Origin: Crotalaria pallida
Taxonomy: Eukaryota; Streptophyta; Magnoliopsida; Fabales; Fabaceae
Length of the DNA: 64,000 nucleotides
Assembly (NCBI GenBank): GCA_037953625.1
Contig: CM075652.1
Coordinates: 38,806,501 to 38,870,500 of the forward strand
Direction of reading: 5' to 3'
In this document: positions 23,590-35,003 of the stretch, one piece after another
Numbering within the stretch: the stretch's first letter is position 1
Layout of the letters: every line of letters begins with the position of its first letter
Notes under the pieces: generated by a model
Database searches by the model: none
What the model was told of the DNA's origin: nothing
What the model saw: the letters and a program-made list of their open reading frames with translations, nothing else
Translations under genes and position numbers: made by a program

Positions 23590-24063
23590 CTATGAACCAG
23601 CGGGTCCACCTCTAGCAGAAACAGTCGGCTCAACATGCACCTCCTCCTCGCTCTCATCCTCCACGGGGTTCTCCTCGACCTCGCCCGACTGTGTAGAGAC
23701 CCCACCACTAGGTCTAGGGTCTGCAGAAGCAGTCCTATCATAATCAGTCGGACCAGGAGAAGGAGTCTCCTCGGTGACAACTCTATGGGAAGAAGGATGG
23801 GAACGAGTGGCAGCTCTAAAACGGAAACTATGAAAACGACGCATAGGTCGAGCCGGGGGTGGTCCTCTATATGTGTAAAAAGGTGGAACATGCATAGTAT
23901 AAACTAATGGGATCCTAAATCGATGAGGTCGCACACGCACCAGAGGGTTAGGGTGGTAGAGAGTGATCTCAACCTCCCCCTCAAAAGTGGCACGGTGCTC
24001 CTCATACGTCCATATACCGCTAGGGATAGGGCGTATCTCGATGCAGGCTAGGTATCTGGCCAT
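23590..24063 (-). CDS. LTR-internal ORF of B, left copy
   Basis: 157 codons from ATG 24063 (MARYLACIEIRPIPSGIW) to a stop at 23590. It is homologous to the A LTR frame at 9880-9428 over most of its length, and identical in layout to the right-LTR copy. The N-terminal ~75 residues form the conserved part (EEHRATFEGEVEI, HPNPLVRVRPH, YTMHVPPFYTYR); the rest is Ser/Pro-rich with an acidic patch (VEENPVEDESEEEV). No signal peptide or membrane segment is seen. The start lies 3 bases behind a candidate 3' splice site. The family is not recognised. Confidence 0.55.
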   Translation of the reverse strand: MARYLACIEIRPIPSGIWTYEEHRATFEGEVEITLYHPNPLVRVRPHRFRIPLVYTMHVPPFYTYRGPPPARPMRRFHSFRFRAATRSHPSSHRVVTEETPSPGPTDYDRTASADPRPSGGVSTQSGEVEENPVEDESEEEVHVEPTVSARGGPAGS

Positions 24064-24066
24064 CAC

Positions 24067-25562
24067 CTAAACAGGGCACAAGGAGTAAGTATACACATAT
24101 ACATAATTGATAAAGACTAAAATTACAATCACAAGTATATCATGGACAGATCATAATGCAAATACATATGAGCATACCAATTTTTCAACATTATAACTCT
24201 TATAATGCAAGTGGCATGATGTATGATTTTCTATCCACAACTGAGGCCTCTTAATGTCCATCTTGGACGTCCATCCAATACACCCTTGTGTTCCCGAAAC
24301 ACCGACATTCGTTCCCAGAACGTAATGCCGAACCATACTTGGATAAAAAGCATCACTCCCGGAGTGTGCACCACGTTCCCAGAACGCATAAAAACCAGGT
24401 CCCGGACACTGGCCACATATCTATAATGTGTCATCAAGTAGGTTATAATTTGGTACTCCCGGAGTACCCTCCTCATATTCCCAGAATATGATAACGTTCC
24501 TACCAACCAGACTTCCAATCTATATGGATGCACAAATATTGGGGTTGGTTTTATCTTTGAATTAATTAATGTGATTTAGAAATATCCCAATTTCTCCTCT
24601 TGAATGATTTATTTGAGGTATAAGCTTTGGCATAAAATTCCCCTTTGAATTTTTCTCAAAACATGCCTTTTTAAACTTAGATTGAGTATTACAACTTCAA
24701 TGGTATTTAAAAACTTAACTTTTTATTTTTCAGATTCAGGTACTAACCGGTTACAGTTTCAGGCTAACCGGTTCGAATTACAGACCTGAACTGTTTACCA
24801 TTGCAATTCAGAAAAACCCTTTTTCTTAAATTCTCTACCCAATCCAAAACACCTTTAACATTGTTTTATACCTCAAATGCCATTGTTTGCATCATTCAAA
24901 AGTCCAAATCACATTTCCTTCTCCAATGAACATAATTTCCTCTTGAAATTATTTCATTAACTTAAGGCATTAACTTTAATCTTTCAAGTCTGAACCTTGG
25001 CATTATAATAACTCATATTCAGACCATGTATACTGAAATTAAAGCTTAGATTTGAGCAGAGACCATTAAGATTTCAGGACTGATTAATAAACTATTTTTC
25101 TTTGAAAATCTGCAGTGTCTAACCGGTTACGAATATCGTGTAACCGGTTAGATTATGCAGTCAGTCCATTAAAACAAGAGTTTTAACAACTCATTTTCTT
25201 CCTCTCTCAAATCTAACCCAAACTCAATATGCACAAAGTTCATATGCCTTAAAACAAACATGTTTACACCCAGAAACACATTCATATTGCATGCATCAAG
25301 TTTATGGTATCAAATTGCATGAAAATTCACATAAACAAAATTTAATACGACAAAACTTAGATTAAGAACTTAAACTCAGAATTAAGCATCAACATACTTT
25401 GCATGCATCAAATTAAAGTTGCTCAAAACCACAATGAGTAGGATTTTGGCCTCCAAGCCTCTGTGCCATATTGCACATAATGCCCTTTTGAGTTTTGTGA
25501 ACTCAAATCCTAAATCATTCGATTTTAGTCTAAATCTAGTATAGTATAAACTTGTCCCATAC
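24067..25562 (-). other. Candidate intron inside the B left LTR
   Basis: On the minus strand the donor-like site is TTAGAG/GTATGGGAC (25563/25562) and the acceptor-like site is CCCTGTTTAG/GTGATGG (24067/24066). The equivalent in the right LTR is 33628-32134. It starts about 480 bp downstream of the TATA-like box and carries the B hairpin array. Confidence 0.5.
24256..24490 (-). repeat. Covarying hairpin array in the B LTR
   Basis: At least six short inverted repeats share a TCCC(A/G)GA centre while the arms change together: CGTTCCCAGAACG, CACTCCCGGAGTG, GGTACTCCCGGAGTACC, CATATTCCCAGAATATG, TGTTCCCGAAACA (TGTTCCCGGAACA in the right LTR) and a second CGTTCCCAGAACG; GTCCATCTTGGAC lies beside them. 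The right LTR carries the set at 32323-32570. The array ends ~190 bp before the candidate acceptor. Confidence 0.85.
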
Positions 25563-26519
25563 CTCTAAGTCGATTTTGATGAGTATTACCACTAAGTTTG
25601 AAGATCAAACCACAGATTTCCACAAATCCACAATTCTGCTCCCAGCCACGATTTTTATCAACAGGGTCCAAAGACCATAAGGTTTGACATAGAAATTGGC
25701 CAAGAAAATTGGGGAAAACGATTAGACATTGATCTAGGCAACATGAACTAATGAATGAAAGAGATTTGGGACCTAGAGGTTACCTGTATTGATCAGAATC
25801 AGAGTCTCAAAACAGCTTCCCGAACCAAAGAAAGACAGAGTTCAGTTTTTCAACACTGAATTTTGATGGCTGATTTCTCCTCACACACACACTCTTAACT
25901 CACAATCTCTATATCAATGGAAAGCACTGGATTTAGGCCTTCCAAAAGTGTATTTTTCCTTTTCTAACACTCAAAGAAGAAGGAGAATCGCCTCAGACAA
26001 AATCGGAACCCTAAATCAGTCCTTCCACCCAAAAATTCGTCTATTTAAAGGCAATCCAGAGTGCCATGCACAAGGACGCGTGGTTTCCACTTAATTTGGG
26101 ACTGTAATCGTGGCGAATTTTGGATTAATCAAGTGATTACTCATCAAAATCCACTAAACCAGTTTCTGAGTTCATCGTCTAACCGGTTACAGGGCATTAC
26201 TAACCGGTTAGATCAGTTCAAAATTTAAAAATTATTATTTTTAAATCTTTCCCTCCAAGAACCTTTTCAATATTGCTTTTAAGCCCTCACTCAGGGACTA
26301 ACATGCAATATTCTTATATTTTGCATTTATTTGCCATATAAAAATATTTTGAAATATTTTTATATTTAAGGCTAATTAAATACAAAACATAAACTTGGAA
26401 AATTCTATAAATTAATAATAAAACTTTTTATTATTAATTTCCTATTATTCGCGAGACGAAAATTAGGGGTGTTACACTACTCCCCCACTTAAAAGGAATT
26501 TCGCCCCCGAAATTCTAGA

Positions 26520-29471
26520 TTACAAAAACAACTCCGGATACTCTTGACGCATCCTCTATTCTAATTCCCACGTAGCTTCAGATACGTCAGCATTCTCCCA
26601 GATCACCTTGACCAATGCTATTTCCTTTCCTCTGAGCCGCTTGACTTCCCGATCTTCTATCTGAACCGGTCTGGTCTCAAAGGTCAGATTTTCTTTCAGA
26701 GTTAGGTCATCAGGTTGGAGTTTCAGAACAACAGATGGATCATGAACATACTTTTTTAATTGCAAAACGTGAAAGGCGTTATGCAAATTGGATAGAGAGG
26801 GTGGTAAAGCCAATTGATAAGCAACATGACCAATTCTCTTAAGAATCTGATATGGACCTATACACTTAGGCGAAAGCTTTCGGGTTCTCAAAGTTCTACT
26901 AATTCCTTTCATCGGAACTTCCCGAAGAAACACATGATCGCCCTCAAAAAACTCTAATGGTTTTCTCCTCTTATCCGCATAGCTCTTCTGCCGACTCTGA
27001 GCCGTTTTCATCTTTGCCTGAACCATCTTGATCTTCTCAGATGTTTGCTGTATCATTTCTGGTCCAACCATCAAGTTCTCCCCCACTTGTAACCAACATA
27101 GCGGGGTTTGACACTTTCTTCCATACAACGCCTCGAACGGTGCCATTCCAATGCTCGCATGGTAGCTATTGTTGTATGTGAACTCTGCAAGAGGTAACAC
27201 TTGATCCCAGCTTCCTTGTTCTTCAAGTGCACACGCTCGCAATATATCTTCCAAAGATTGAATTGTTCCCTCCGTCTGGCCATCCGTCTGTGGATGATAC
27301 GCAGAACTCAATTTCAACCTTGTTCCCATAGCATCATGCAAACTTCTCCAGAATTGCGACGAAAATCTCGGGTCTCGGTCTGACACAATGCTCGAAGGCA
27401 CTCCGTGAAGACGAACTACCTCCTTGATATAGATCTGGGTAAGCTTGTTCAAAGAATAACGCATATTTATCGGAATAAAATGCGCCGACTTTGTTAATCT
27501 ATCCACAATCACCCAGATTGCATCATGGTTTGCTGCGGTCCTCGGCAAACCAGACACAAAGTCCATTGAGATGCTATCCCACTTCCACTATGGAATCCTC
27601 AGAGGTTGCAACTGTCCTCCCGGTTTCTGATGTTCTACCTTCGCTTTATGGCAAATCAAGCACGCCGCCACATATTCTGCCACATCCCTTTTTAATCCTG
27701 ACCACCAAAATATCTTCTTCAAGTCCTGATACATTTTGGTTGATCCAGGATGCATACTCATCCGACTCTTATGGGCTTCATCAAGAATCAGGCTCCTAAC
27801 TTCTTGATCTCTTGGTACACAAATCCTTGTCCTGAAACGAAGGATTCCATCCTGCCCAAACTTGAAATCAGGTTCCTTTCCTTCTGAACCTAGTTTCATC
27901 TTTTCTATCAATTCCTCATCTGTTCGTTGCAACTCGCGAATTCTTTCCAAGAACTCGTTGGTGATCTGCAACGTTCCCAACTTGATACTTGATGGTTCCA
28001 CTTGTGTCATCAAGCTCAAATCTCTGAATTCTTCAATCAGCGCTGCCTCTTTAACCATCATCGCGCTTATGTGGATTGCTTTCCGACTCAAAGCATATGC
28101 CACCACATTCGCTTTACTCGGATGATAATGGCGTTTAAAGTCATAATCTTTCAAAAACTCCATCCATCTCCTTTGCCTCATGTTCAACTCTTTCTGGTCG
28201 AACAGATATTTCAAACTCTTATGGTCACTAAATACTTGGAATGTAGTGCCATAGAGATGATGTCTCCATATCTTTAAGGCAAACACGATCGCAGCCAATT
28301 CTAAATCGTGTGTCGGGTAATTCACTTCATGATTCTTCAATTGTCTCGATGCATAAGCCACTACCCTTCCTTCTTGCATCAATACACAACCCAGTCCTTG
28401 CTTAGATGCCTCACAGTAAACTTCAAAACTCTTGTGAGGATCAGGTAAGATTAACATAGGAGACGATGTTAACCTTTCCTTCAACTTATGGAAACTATCT
28501 TCGCACCGATCGTCCCATACGAACGGTTGATCCTTCCGAGTCAACTTAGTCAAAGGCAATGCGATCTTAGAAAATCCTTCTATGAATCGACGATAGTATC
28601 CAGCCAGCCCTAAGAAACTTCTCACCTCCGTCACCGTCTTAGGCTGTTCCCAACTTAGCACTGAACTTACTTTCGCTGGATCTACCGCAATTCCTTCATT
28701 AGAGATCACATGCCCCAGAAACTTCACTTCATTCAACCAAAACTCACACTTCGTAAGTTTGGCATATAGTTGCTTCTCCTTCAGGACCTTTAACACAATC
28801 CTGAGATGCTCTTCATGCTCTTCCGGATTTTTAGAATAGACCAAAATATCGTCAATGAATACTACCACAAACAAATCCAAATATGGTCTAAAGATCCGGT
28901 TCATATAATCCATGAAAATAGCAGGTGCATTTGTCAATCCGAACGGCATCACAACATACTCATAATGACCGTATCGCGATCGAAATGTAGTCTTGGGTAT
29001 ATCCTCCTCCTTTATCCTGATCTGATGATAACCCGATCTCAGATCAATCTTGGAGAATACTGCAGCTCCCCTCACTTGGTCCATAAGGTCATCAATCCTT
29101 GGCAGAGGATACTAATTCTTAATAGTGACCTTATTCACCTGCCTATAATCCACGCACATCCTCATACTTCCATCTTTCTTCTTTACGAACAATAATGGAG
29201 CTCCCCAAGGCGAAACACTTGGCCTGATCATCTGTTTCTGCAACAGCTCCTCGATTTGCTTCTTCATCTCTGCCATTTCTGGTGGTGCCATCCTATAAGG
29301 AGCAATAGATATGGGACCAGCTCCAGGGATTAAGTCAATCCCAAACTCTGTCTCTCGCTTCGGAGGTAATCCTGGTATCTCTTCAGGAAATACTTCCGGA
29401 AATTCCCTCACCACTGGAATTTCTTCGATCGGCATCGACTCTTCTTCTCCAGAGGTCGAGAATAAACACAT
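26520..29471 (-). pseudogene. pol: Pol of B: RT, RNase H, integrase, chromodomain
   Basis: Domains in order: RT with [12 protein letters not shown]; RNase H with [13 protein letters not shown] (the first Asp is Glu here), [14 protein letters not shown] and [11 protein letters not shown], and AYALSR in place of the usual ADALSR; integrase zinc domain ([10 protein letters not shown] and CLICHKAK) and catalytic residues in MDFVSG, VSDRDPRF and DGQTEGTI; then IGPYQILKRIG, FHVLQLKKY and a chromodomain-like end (EIALVKVIWENADVSEATWELE split across the tail). In-frame TAG codons at 29114-29112, 27590-27588 and 26558-26556 break it; the frame ends at a TAA at 26522-26520. RNase H has lost two of its usual acidic positions. 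Not functional. Confidence 0.9.
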
Positions 29472-29477
29472 ATAACC

Positions 29478-30857
29478 CTACGGCTCAAGGGTCCTATATT
29501 GAATTGTCTTTTCCTCACAATTGATGATCACTTGGTTCTTCACCAACCAATCCATTCCCAAGATCACATCCAATTGTAATTTAGGGAGACAAACCAAATC
29601 TACTTGGGATGAACGACCCATAATTTCTACTTTACACCCTAGACAGACTTTAGCGGTGTAGATCGGTATACCCGTAGGGGTGTCTATACTAAGATAGCAG
29701 GGTGAATCAGAAACAATAAGATTCAGCCTACTCACACATTCAGGGGAAACAAAAGAATGTGTAGCTCCAGAATCAAACATGATTTTGCAAGGTTGATTAT
29801 TGAGCAGAAAATTACCTTGCACGAGATTCGGGGTTTGGGTTGCTTCACTACCACTCAGAGTAAATACTCGTCCTTGTACCACAGGATTTCCAGCAGATCC
29901 CTTTGCATCTCCCTTTGCAGATTCCTTGCATTTGCGGGCAAAATGACCTTGCTTCCCACACTTAAAACATCCTCTTGTGGACCAGCAAAACTGACCATGA
30001 TGATAACACTTGCACTTCTCGCAATAAGGAGCATTATCGCGAGGCTTGTTCCGGTTATCCATCACTGCCTTGCCCTTTCCCTTGTTCTTAGAATAGGGAC
30101 CATTATTCCGATGGTCAAACTTCTTCTTCCTCTGGGGTCCATAGTTCTGTCCAACCCCTTTCACTTGACTTCCTATCAGCTCCGCCTTCTTATCATCTTC
30201 ATACATTCTGCACATGTCCACGAGTGCAGGGAAACTCTGAATCCTTTGATAACTGAAGATAGACTTCAGCTCCGGCCTTAGCCCACCTTCAAACTTCACA
30301 CACTTACTTCTTTCATCAGGGTTATTTAAGTAATAGGGAGAGTACTTCATCAATTCCTCGAATTTGGCAGCATACTCTCCTACACTCATATCCCCCTGCT
30401 TCAATTGCATGAATTCCACTTCCTTCTTCCTCCGCAAATCTTCTGGAAAGTACTTATTAAGAAACTTCTCCATACATACTCCCTAGTTGATTGCCCTCCT
30501 TTCAAAATTCAGCAATTGGACACTGTGATCCCACCAGTTTTCAGCTTCCCCATGAAGCATGTAAACTGCATAGGTCACCTTCTGTTCGTCAGAACACTCC
30601 AGAGTTCGGAAGATCTTATTGATCTCGTACAACCACTTGTTCGCCTCATCAGGTTTATATCCTCCCTCGAATCTTGGCGGATTGCACTTCCTGAACTCCG
30701 ACAGAGTCTTAGCATCATGATTCGCCATGTTTCCAGCAGATGGGTTACCAGCTCTCCCTTGAGAGGATTGTTGTCTCTGCTGCTGCTGCATACCCTCTAG
30801 CACGGTTGTGATTCGTTCTAACATCTCATTAGTAACATTTCTATTTCGGGTTGCCAT
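29478..30857 (-). pseudogene. gag: Gag and protease of B
   Basis: It opens at ATG 30857 (MATRNRNVTNEMLERI). The gag domain spans ENWWDHSVQLL and FLNKYFPEDLRRKKEV, followed by two zinc knuckles (CEKCKCYHHGQFC, CFKCGKQGHFARKC) and the protease site MFDSGATHSF. A TAG at 30485-30483 replaces the Trp codon seen in A (a G-to-A type change), and a TAG at 29480-29478 separates protease from RT. Both lie in the same frame. N-terminal Gag of ~124 residues is open before the first stop. Confidence 0.88.
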
Positions 30858-31001
30858 AGAAAGACCTGCACTATGGGCTTCGGGTTACTAAAAAGGTCTT
30901 TAAAATCATAAATACTACCACTAACTTACTCAAATCATATTCAATCAACATTGAATATCATACATAGCTGCATCTTCGGGGCCATGAGGAACAGGACCAA
31001 T

Positions 31002-31013
31002 GCTCTGATACCA
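31002..31013 (-). other. Primer-binding site of B
   Basis: On the minus strand it reads TGGTATCAGAGC, seven bases after the LTR end; complementary to the 3' end of initiator Met-tRNA. Confidence 0.9.
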
Positions 31014-31020
31014 CCAAAGG

Positions 31021-34000
31021 TGTGACGCTCTCTTTTTAACTTGAAAATAATTAATGTTTCCAAATAGTTTATTTCTTGCTATCAAAAATCAGGACTAGAA
31101 AATTTTTCCTTTTTAAAACTTGTACTTGCTTGGTCATAAATTCTTTTGAATTCGGCTCAGCACGATATTAAGTTCGAAAAGACTCTCGAGATAGCATTTC
31201 GTTAGTCATAGAAAACATTATTAATAGTTATTATTGAAAACATATCACTTCTTCTAGAGTGGGATCTGAACACATAACATAGGAAATATAAATTTATCGC
31301 CGAATCCCTTGTAAATAAAAATCAGAGTTCGCGGAAGTAAAAATAATACTTATGGGGCTCTGCTGAGGAAAATAAGACATCATATATATATATATCATAT
31401 CATAATATGAAACCCCATCAGTACAGTAAGTAGCAAGTAACATCAGTTGAGATAGCAAGAGTTTATAAAAACATATACAACCCAGTTGTAAGAAATAAAA
31501 CCTCACTCTAAGACCTCTCAAAAATATATACACTAAACACATGGTCTCAAAATAGAAGTCTCAGAGCAGGTCTTCAGTGTCCTCAGCAGCTCCTCAGATC
31601 CTCCACCGCTCTATCCCTAGGATCTAGGATCCAAAACACCTATACTATGCAGGCTCCTATGAACCAGCGGGTCCACCTCTAGCAGAAACAGTCGGCTCAA
31701 CATGCACCTCCTCCTCGCTCTCATCCTCCACGGGGTCCTCCTCGACCTCGCCCGACTGTGTAGAGACCCCACCACTGGGTCTAGGGTCTGCAGAAGCAGT
31801 CCTATCATAATCAGTCGGACCAGGAGAAGGAGTCTCCTCGGTGACAACTCTATGGGAAGAAGGATGGGAACGAGTGGCAGCTCTAAAACGGAAACTATGA
31901 AAACGACGCATAGGTCGAGCTGGGGGTGGTCCTCTATATGTGTAAAAAGGTGGAACATGCATAGTATAAACTAATGGGATCCTAAATCGACGAGGTCGCA
32001 CACGCACCAGAGGATTAGGGTGGTAGAGAGTGATCTCAGTCTCCCCCTCAAAAGTGGCACGGTGCTCCTCATACGTCCATATACCGCTAGGGATAGGGCA
32101 TATCTCGATGCAGGCTAGGTATCTGGCCATCACCTAAACAGGGCACAGGGAGTAAGTATACACATATACATAATTGATAAAGACTAAAATTACAATCACA
32201 AGTATATCATGGACAGATAATAATGAAAATACATATGAGCATACCAATTTTTCAACATTATAACTCTTATAATGCAAGTGGCATGATGTATGATTTTCTA
32301 TCCACAACTGAGGCCTCTTAATGTCCATCTTGGACGTCCATCGAATACACCCTTGTGTTCCCGGAACACCGACATTCGTTCCCAGAACGTAATGCCGAAC
32401 CATACTTAGATAAAAAGCATCACTCCCGGAGTGTGCACCACGTTCCCAGAACGCATAAAAACCAGGTCCCGGACACTGGCCACATATCTATAATGTGTCA
32501 TCAAGTAGGTTATAATTTGGTACTCCCGGAGTACCCTCCTCATATCCCAGAATATGATAACGTTCCTACCAACCAGACTTCCAATCTATATGGATGCACA
32601 AATATTGGGGTTGGTTTTATCTTTGAATTAATTAATGTGATTTAGAAATATCCCAATTTCTCCTCTTGAATGATTTATTTGAGGTATAACCTTTGGCATA
32701 AAATTCCCCTTTTAATTTTTCTCAAAACATGCCTTTTTAAACTTAGATTGAGTATTACAACTTCAATTGTATTTAAAAACTTAACTTTTTATTTTTCAGA
32801 TTCAGGTACTAACCGGTTACAGTTTCAGGCTAACCGGTTAGAATTACAGACCTGAACTGTTTACTATTGCAATTCAGAAAAAACCTTTTTCTTAAATTCT
32901 CTACCCAATCCAAAACACCTTTAACATTGTTTTATACCTCAAAAGCCATTGTTTGCATCATTCAAAAGTCCAAATCACATTTCCTTCTCCAATGAACATA
33001 ATTTCCTCTTGAAATTATTTCATTAACTTAAGGCATTAACTTTAATCTTTCAAGTCTGAACCTTGGCATTATAATAACTCATATTCAGACCATGTATACT
33101 GAAATTAAAGCTTAGATTTTAGCAGAGACCATTAAGATTTCAGGACTGATTAATAAACTAATTTTCTTTGAAAATCTGCAGTGTCTAACCGGTTACGAAT
33201 ATCGTGTAACTGGTTAGATTATGCAGTCAGTCCATTAAAACAAGAGTTTTAACAACTCATTTTCTTCCTTTCTCAAATCTAACCCAAACTCAATATGCAC
33301 AAAGTTCATATGCCTTAAAACAAACATGTTTACACCCAGAAACACATTCATATTACATGCATCAAGTTTATGGTATCAAATTGCATGAAAATTCACATAA
33401 ACACAATTTAATAAGACAAAACTTAGATTAAGCACTTAAACTCATAATTAAGCATCAACATACTTTGCATGCATCAAATTAAAGTTGCTCAAAACCACAA
33501 TGAGCAGGATTTTGGCCTCCAAGCCTCTGTGCCATATGGCACATAATGCCCTTTTGAGTTTTGTGAACTCAAATCCTAAATCATTCGATTTTAGTCTAAA
33601 TCTAGTATAGTATAAACTTCTCCCATACCTTTAAGTCGATTTTGATGAATATTACCACTGAGTTTGAAGATCAAACCACAGATTTCCACAAATCCGCAGT
33701 TCTGCTCCCAGCCACGATTTTTATCAACAGGGTCCAAAGACCAGAAGGTTTGACGTAGAAATTGGCCAAGAAAATTGGGGAAAACGATTAGACATTGATC
33801 TAGGCAACATGCACTAATGAATGAAAGAGATTTGGGACCTAGAGGTTACCTGTATTGATCAGAATCAGAGTCTCAAAACAGCTTCCCGAACCAAAGAAAG
33901 ACAGAGTTCAGTTTTTCAACACTGAACTTTGATGGCTGATTTCTCCTCACACACACACACTCTTAACTCACAATCTCTATATCAATGGAAAGCTCTGGAT

Positions 34001-34574
34001 TTAAGCCTTCCAAAAGTGTATTTTTCCCTTTCTAACACTCAAAGAAGAAGGAGAATCGCCTCAGACAAAATCGGAACCCTAAATCAGTCCTTCCACCCAA
34101 AATTCAGATCAACAACCCTTGCTTCATCAGAAATTCGTCTATTTAAAGGTAATCCAGAGTGCCATGCACAAGGACGCGTGGTTTCCACTTAATTTGGGAC
34201 TGTAATCATGGCGAATTTTGGATTAATCAAGTGATTACTCATCAAAATCCACTAAACCAGTTTCTGAGTTCATCGTCTAACCGGTTACGGGGCATTACTA
34301 ACCGGTTAGATCAGTTCAAAATTTAAAAATTATTATTTTTAAATCTTTCCCTCCAAGAACCTTTTCAATATTGCTTTTAAGCCCTCACTCAGGGACTAAC
34401 ATGCAATATTCTTATATTTTGCATTTATTTGCCATATAAAAATATTTCAACTTATTTTTATATTTAAGGCTAATTAAATACAAAACATAAACTTGGAAAA
34501 TTCTATAAATTAATAATAAAACTTTTTATTATTAATTTCCTATTATTCGGGAGACGAAAATTAGGGGTGTTACA
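31021..34574 (-). repeat. 5' LTR of B
   Basis: Same layout as the left LTR: ORF 32130-31657, candidate intron 33628-32134, hairpins 32323-32570, palindrome pairs near 32809-32838, 33185-33217 and 34276-34309. In the second pair one site reads TAACTGGTTA and has lost symmetry. A 30-bp insertion near 34108 relative to the left LTR is visible. Confidence 0.92.
31657..32130 (-). CDS. LTR-internal ORF of B, right copy
   Basis: 157 codons, MARYLACIEICPIPSGIW to a stop at 31657. It differs from the left copy at only a few residues (for example R to C at residue 11, V to T and H to R), with no stop or frameshift. This is the copy in the 5' LTR, so it is the one that would sit in the leader of the element transcript, upstream of gag. 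Confidence 0.55.
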   Translation of the reverse strand: MARYLACIEICPIPSGIWTYEEHRATFEGETEITLYHPNPLVRVRPRRFRIPLVYTMHVPPFYTYRGPPPARPMRRFHSFRFRAATRSHPSSHRVVTEETPSPGPTDYDRTASADPRPSGGVSTQSGEVEEDPVEDESEEEVHVEPTVSARGGPAGS

Positions 34575-34765
34575 GTTTTAGTTGTTAATTTCAATTCAAA
34601 TCTATTTTAATCAAATCTGAATTTTAATTATAGGATTTACTTTTAGTTGCATTAAGGTAAAAGTAGATTGAACATTCTCACAAACTCCCTGTGGGACGAT
34701 ATCTGGTCGTCCTAGACTATATTACACGTTGACCCAGTACACTTGCTGGCATCTCAACAATATTT

Positions 34766-34782
34766 TGGCACCGTTGCCGGGG
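34766..34782 (+). other. Primer-binding site of D
   Basis: TGGCACCGTTGCCGGGG, 6 bases after the LTR end. It matches the complement of plant Asp-tRNA 3' end except for one base (A instead of G at position 5), as compared with the G element site. Confidence 0.8.
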
Positions 34783-35003
34783 AGTTTAGAATTGTTCAAT
34801 TTATTTTTGGTACCTAGTGTAATTTTTAGTGAGTTCTATATTTTTTTTTGTTTTTAGTTTTATTTTTTTATTTATTTTTTTAGTAGTTTCTTGTCTCATC
34901 AGGTGCTGCGTAATCTTTTTGTTGTTTTTGTGCTCGCAGGTATGTTATCTATTTGAGTGCAACATAAAAGAGAAGTAGCACAAGAGAAGAGGACACTTTG
35001 AAG

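Larger units (their letters stand above)
22953..26476 (-). repeat. 3' LTR of B (3.5 kb)
   Basis: On the minus strand: U3 with a TAACCGGTTA palindrome pair (26177-26210), TATA-like CTTTAAATAG (26050-26041), candidate intron 25562-24067 with two further palindrome pairs (24748-24776, 25108-25142) and hairpins, then the MARY... ORF 24063-23590 and an AT-rich end with an (AT)n run near 23313. The right LTR (31021-34574) has the same parts. Confidence 0.92.
22953..34574 (-). mobile_element. Element B: complete Tekay/Del-type chromovirus (11.6 kb)
   Basis: It is bounded by TGTGACGCTC and GGTGTTACA with duplication GTTTT (22948-22952 and 34575-34579) inside the D LTR. On the minus strand: 5' LTR 34574-31021, primer-binding site, gag-PR 30857-29478, RT-RNase H-INT-chromodomain to 26520, polypurine tract, 3' LTR 26476-22953. 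The LTRs differ by roughly 1.3% by eye. The whole coding region is one frame (no frameshift) broken by five nonsense codons. Confidence 0.93.
21831..34759 (+). repeat. 5' LTR of D, split by element B
   Basis: The two parts 21831-22952 and 34580-34759 together make ~1.30 kb. The uninterrupted join is visible in the 3' LTR near 37055-37070. A GC-rich stretch at 22100-22210 has repeated GCGC-CTGGG-CGC motifs. A 5' leader with AGAGAGG lies at 22320. Frames on the minus strand at 21946-22251 are shadows. The LTR ends CTCAACA. Confidence 0.82.

Noticed and set aside
23550..23891. Frames overlapping the B LTR ORF on both strands, and the same at 31617-31974
   Set aside because: Shadows of the MARY... 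frame; only that frame is matched by the diverged A family.
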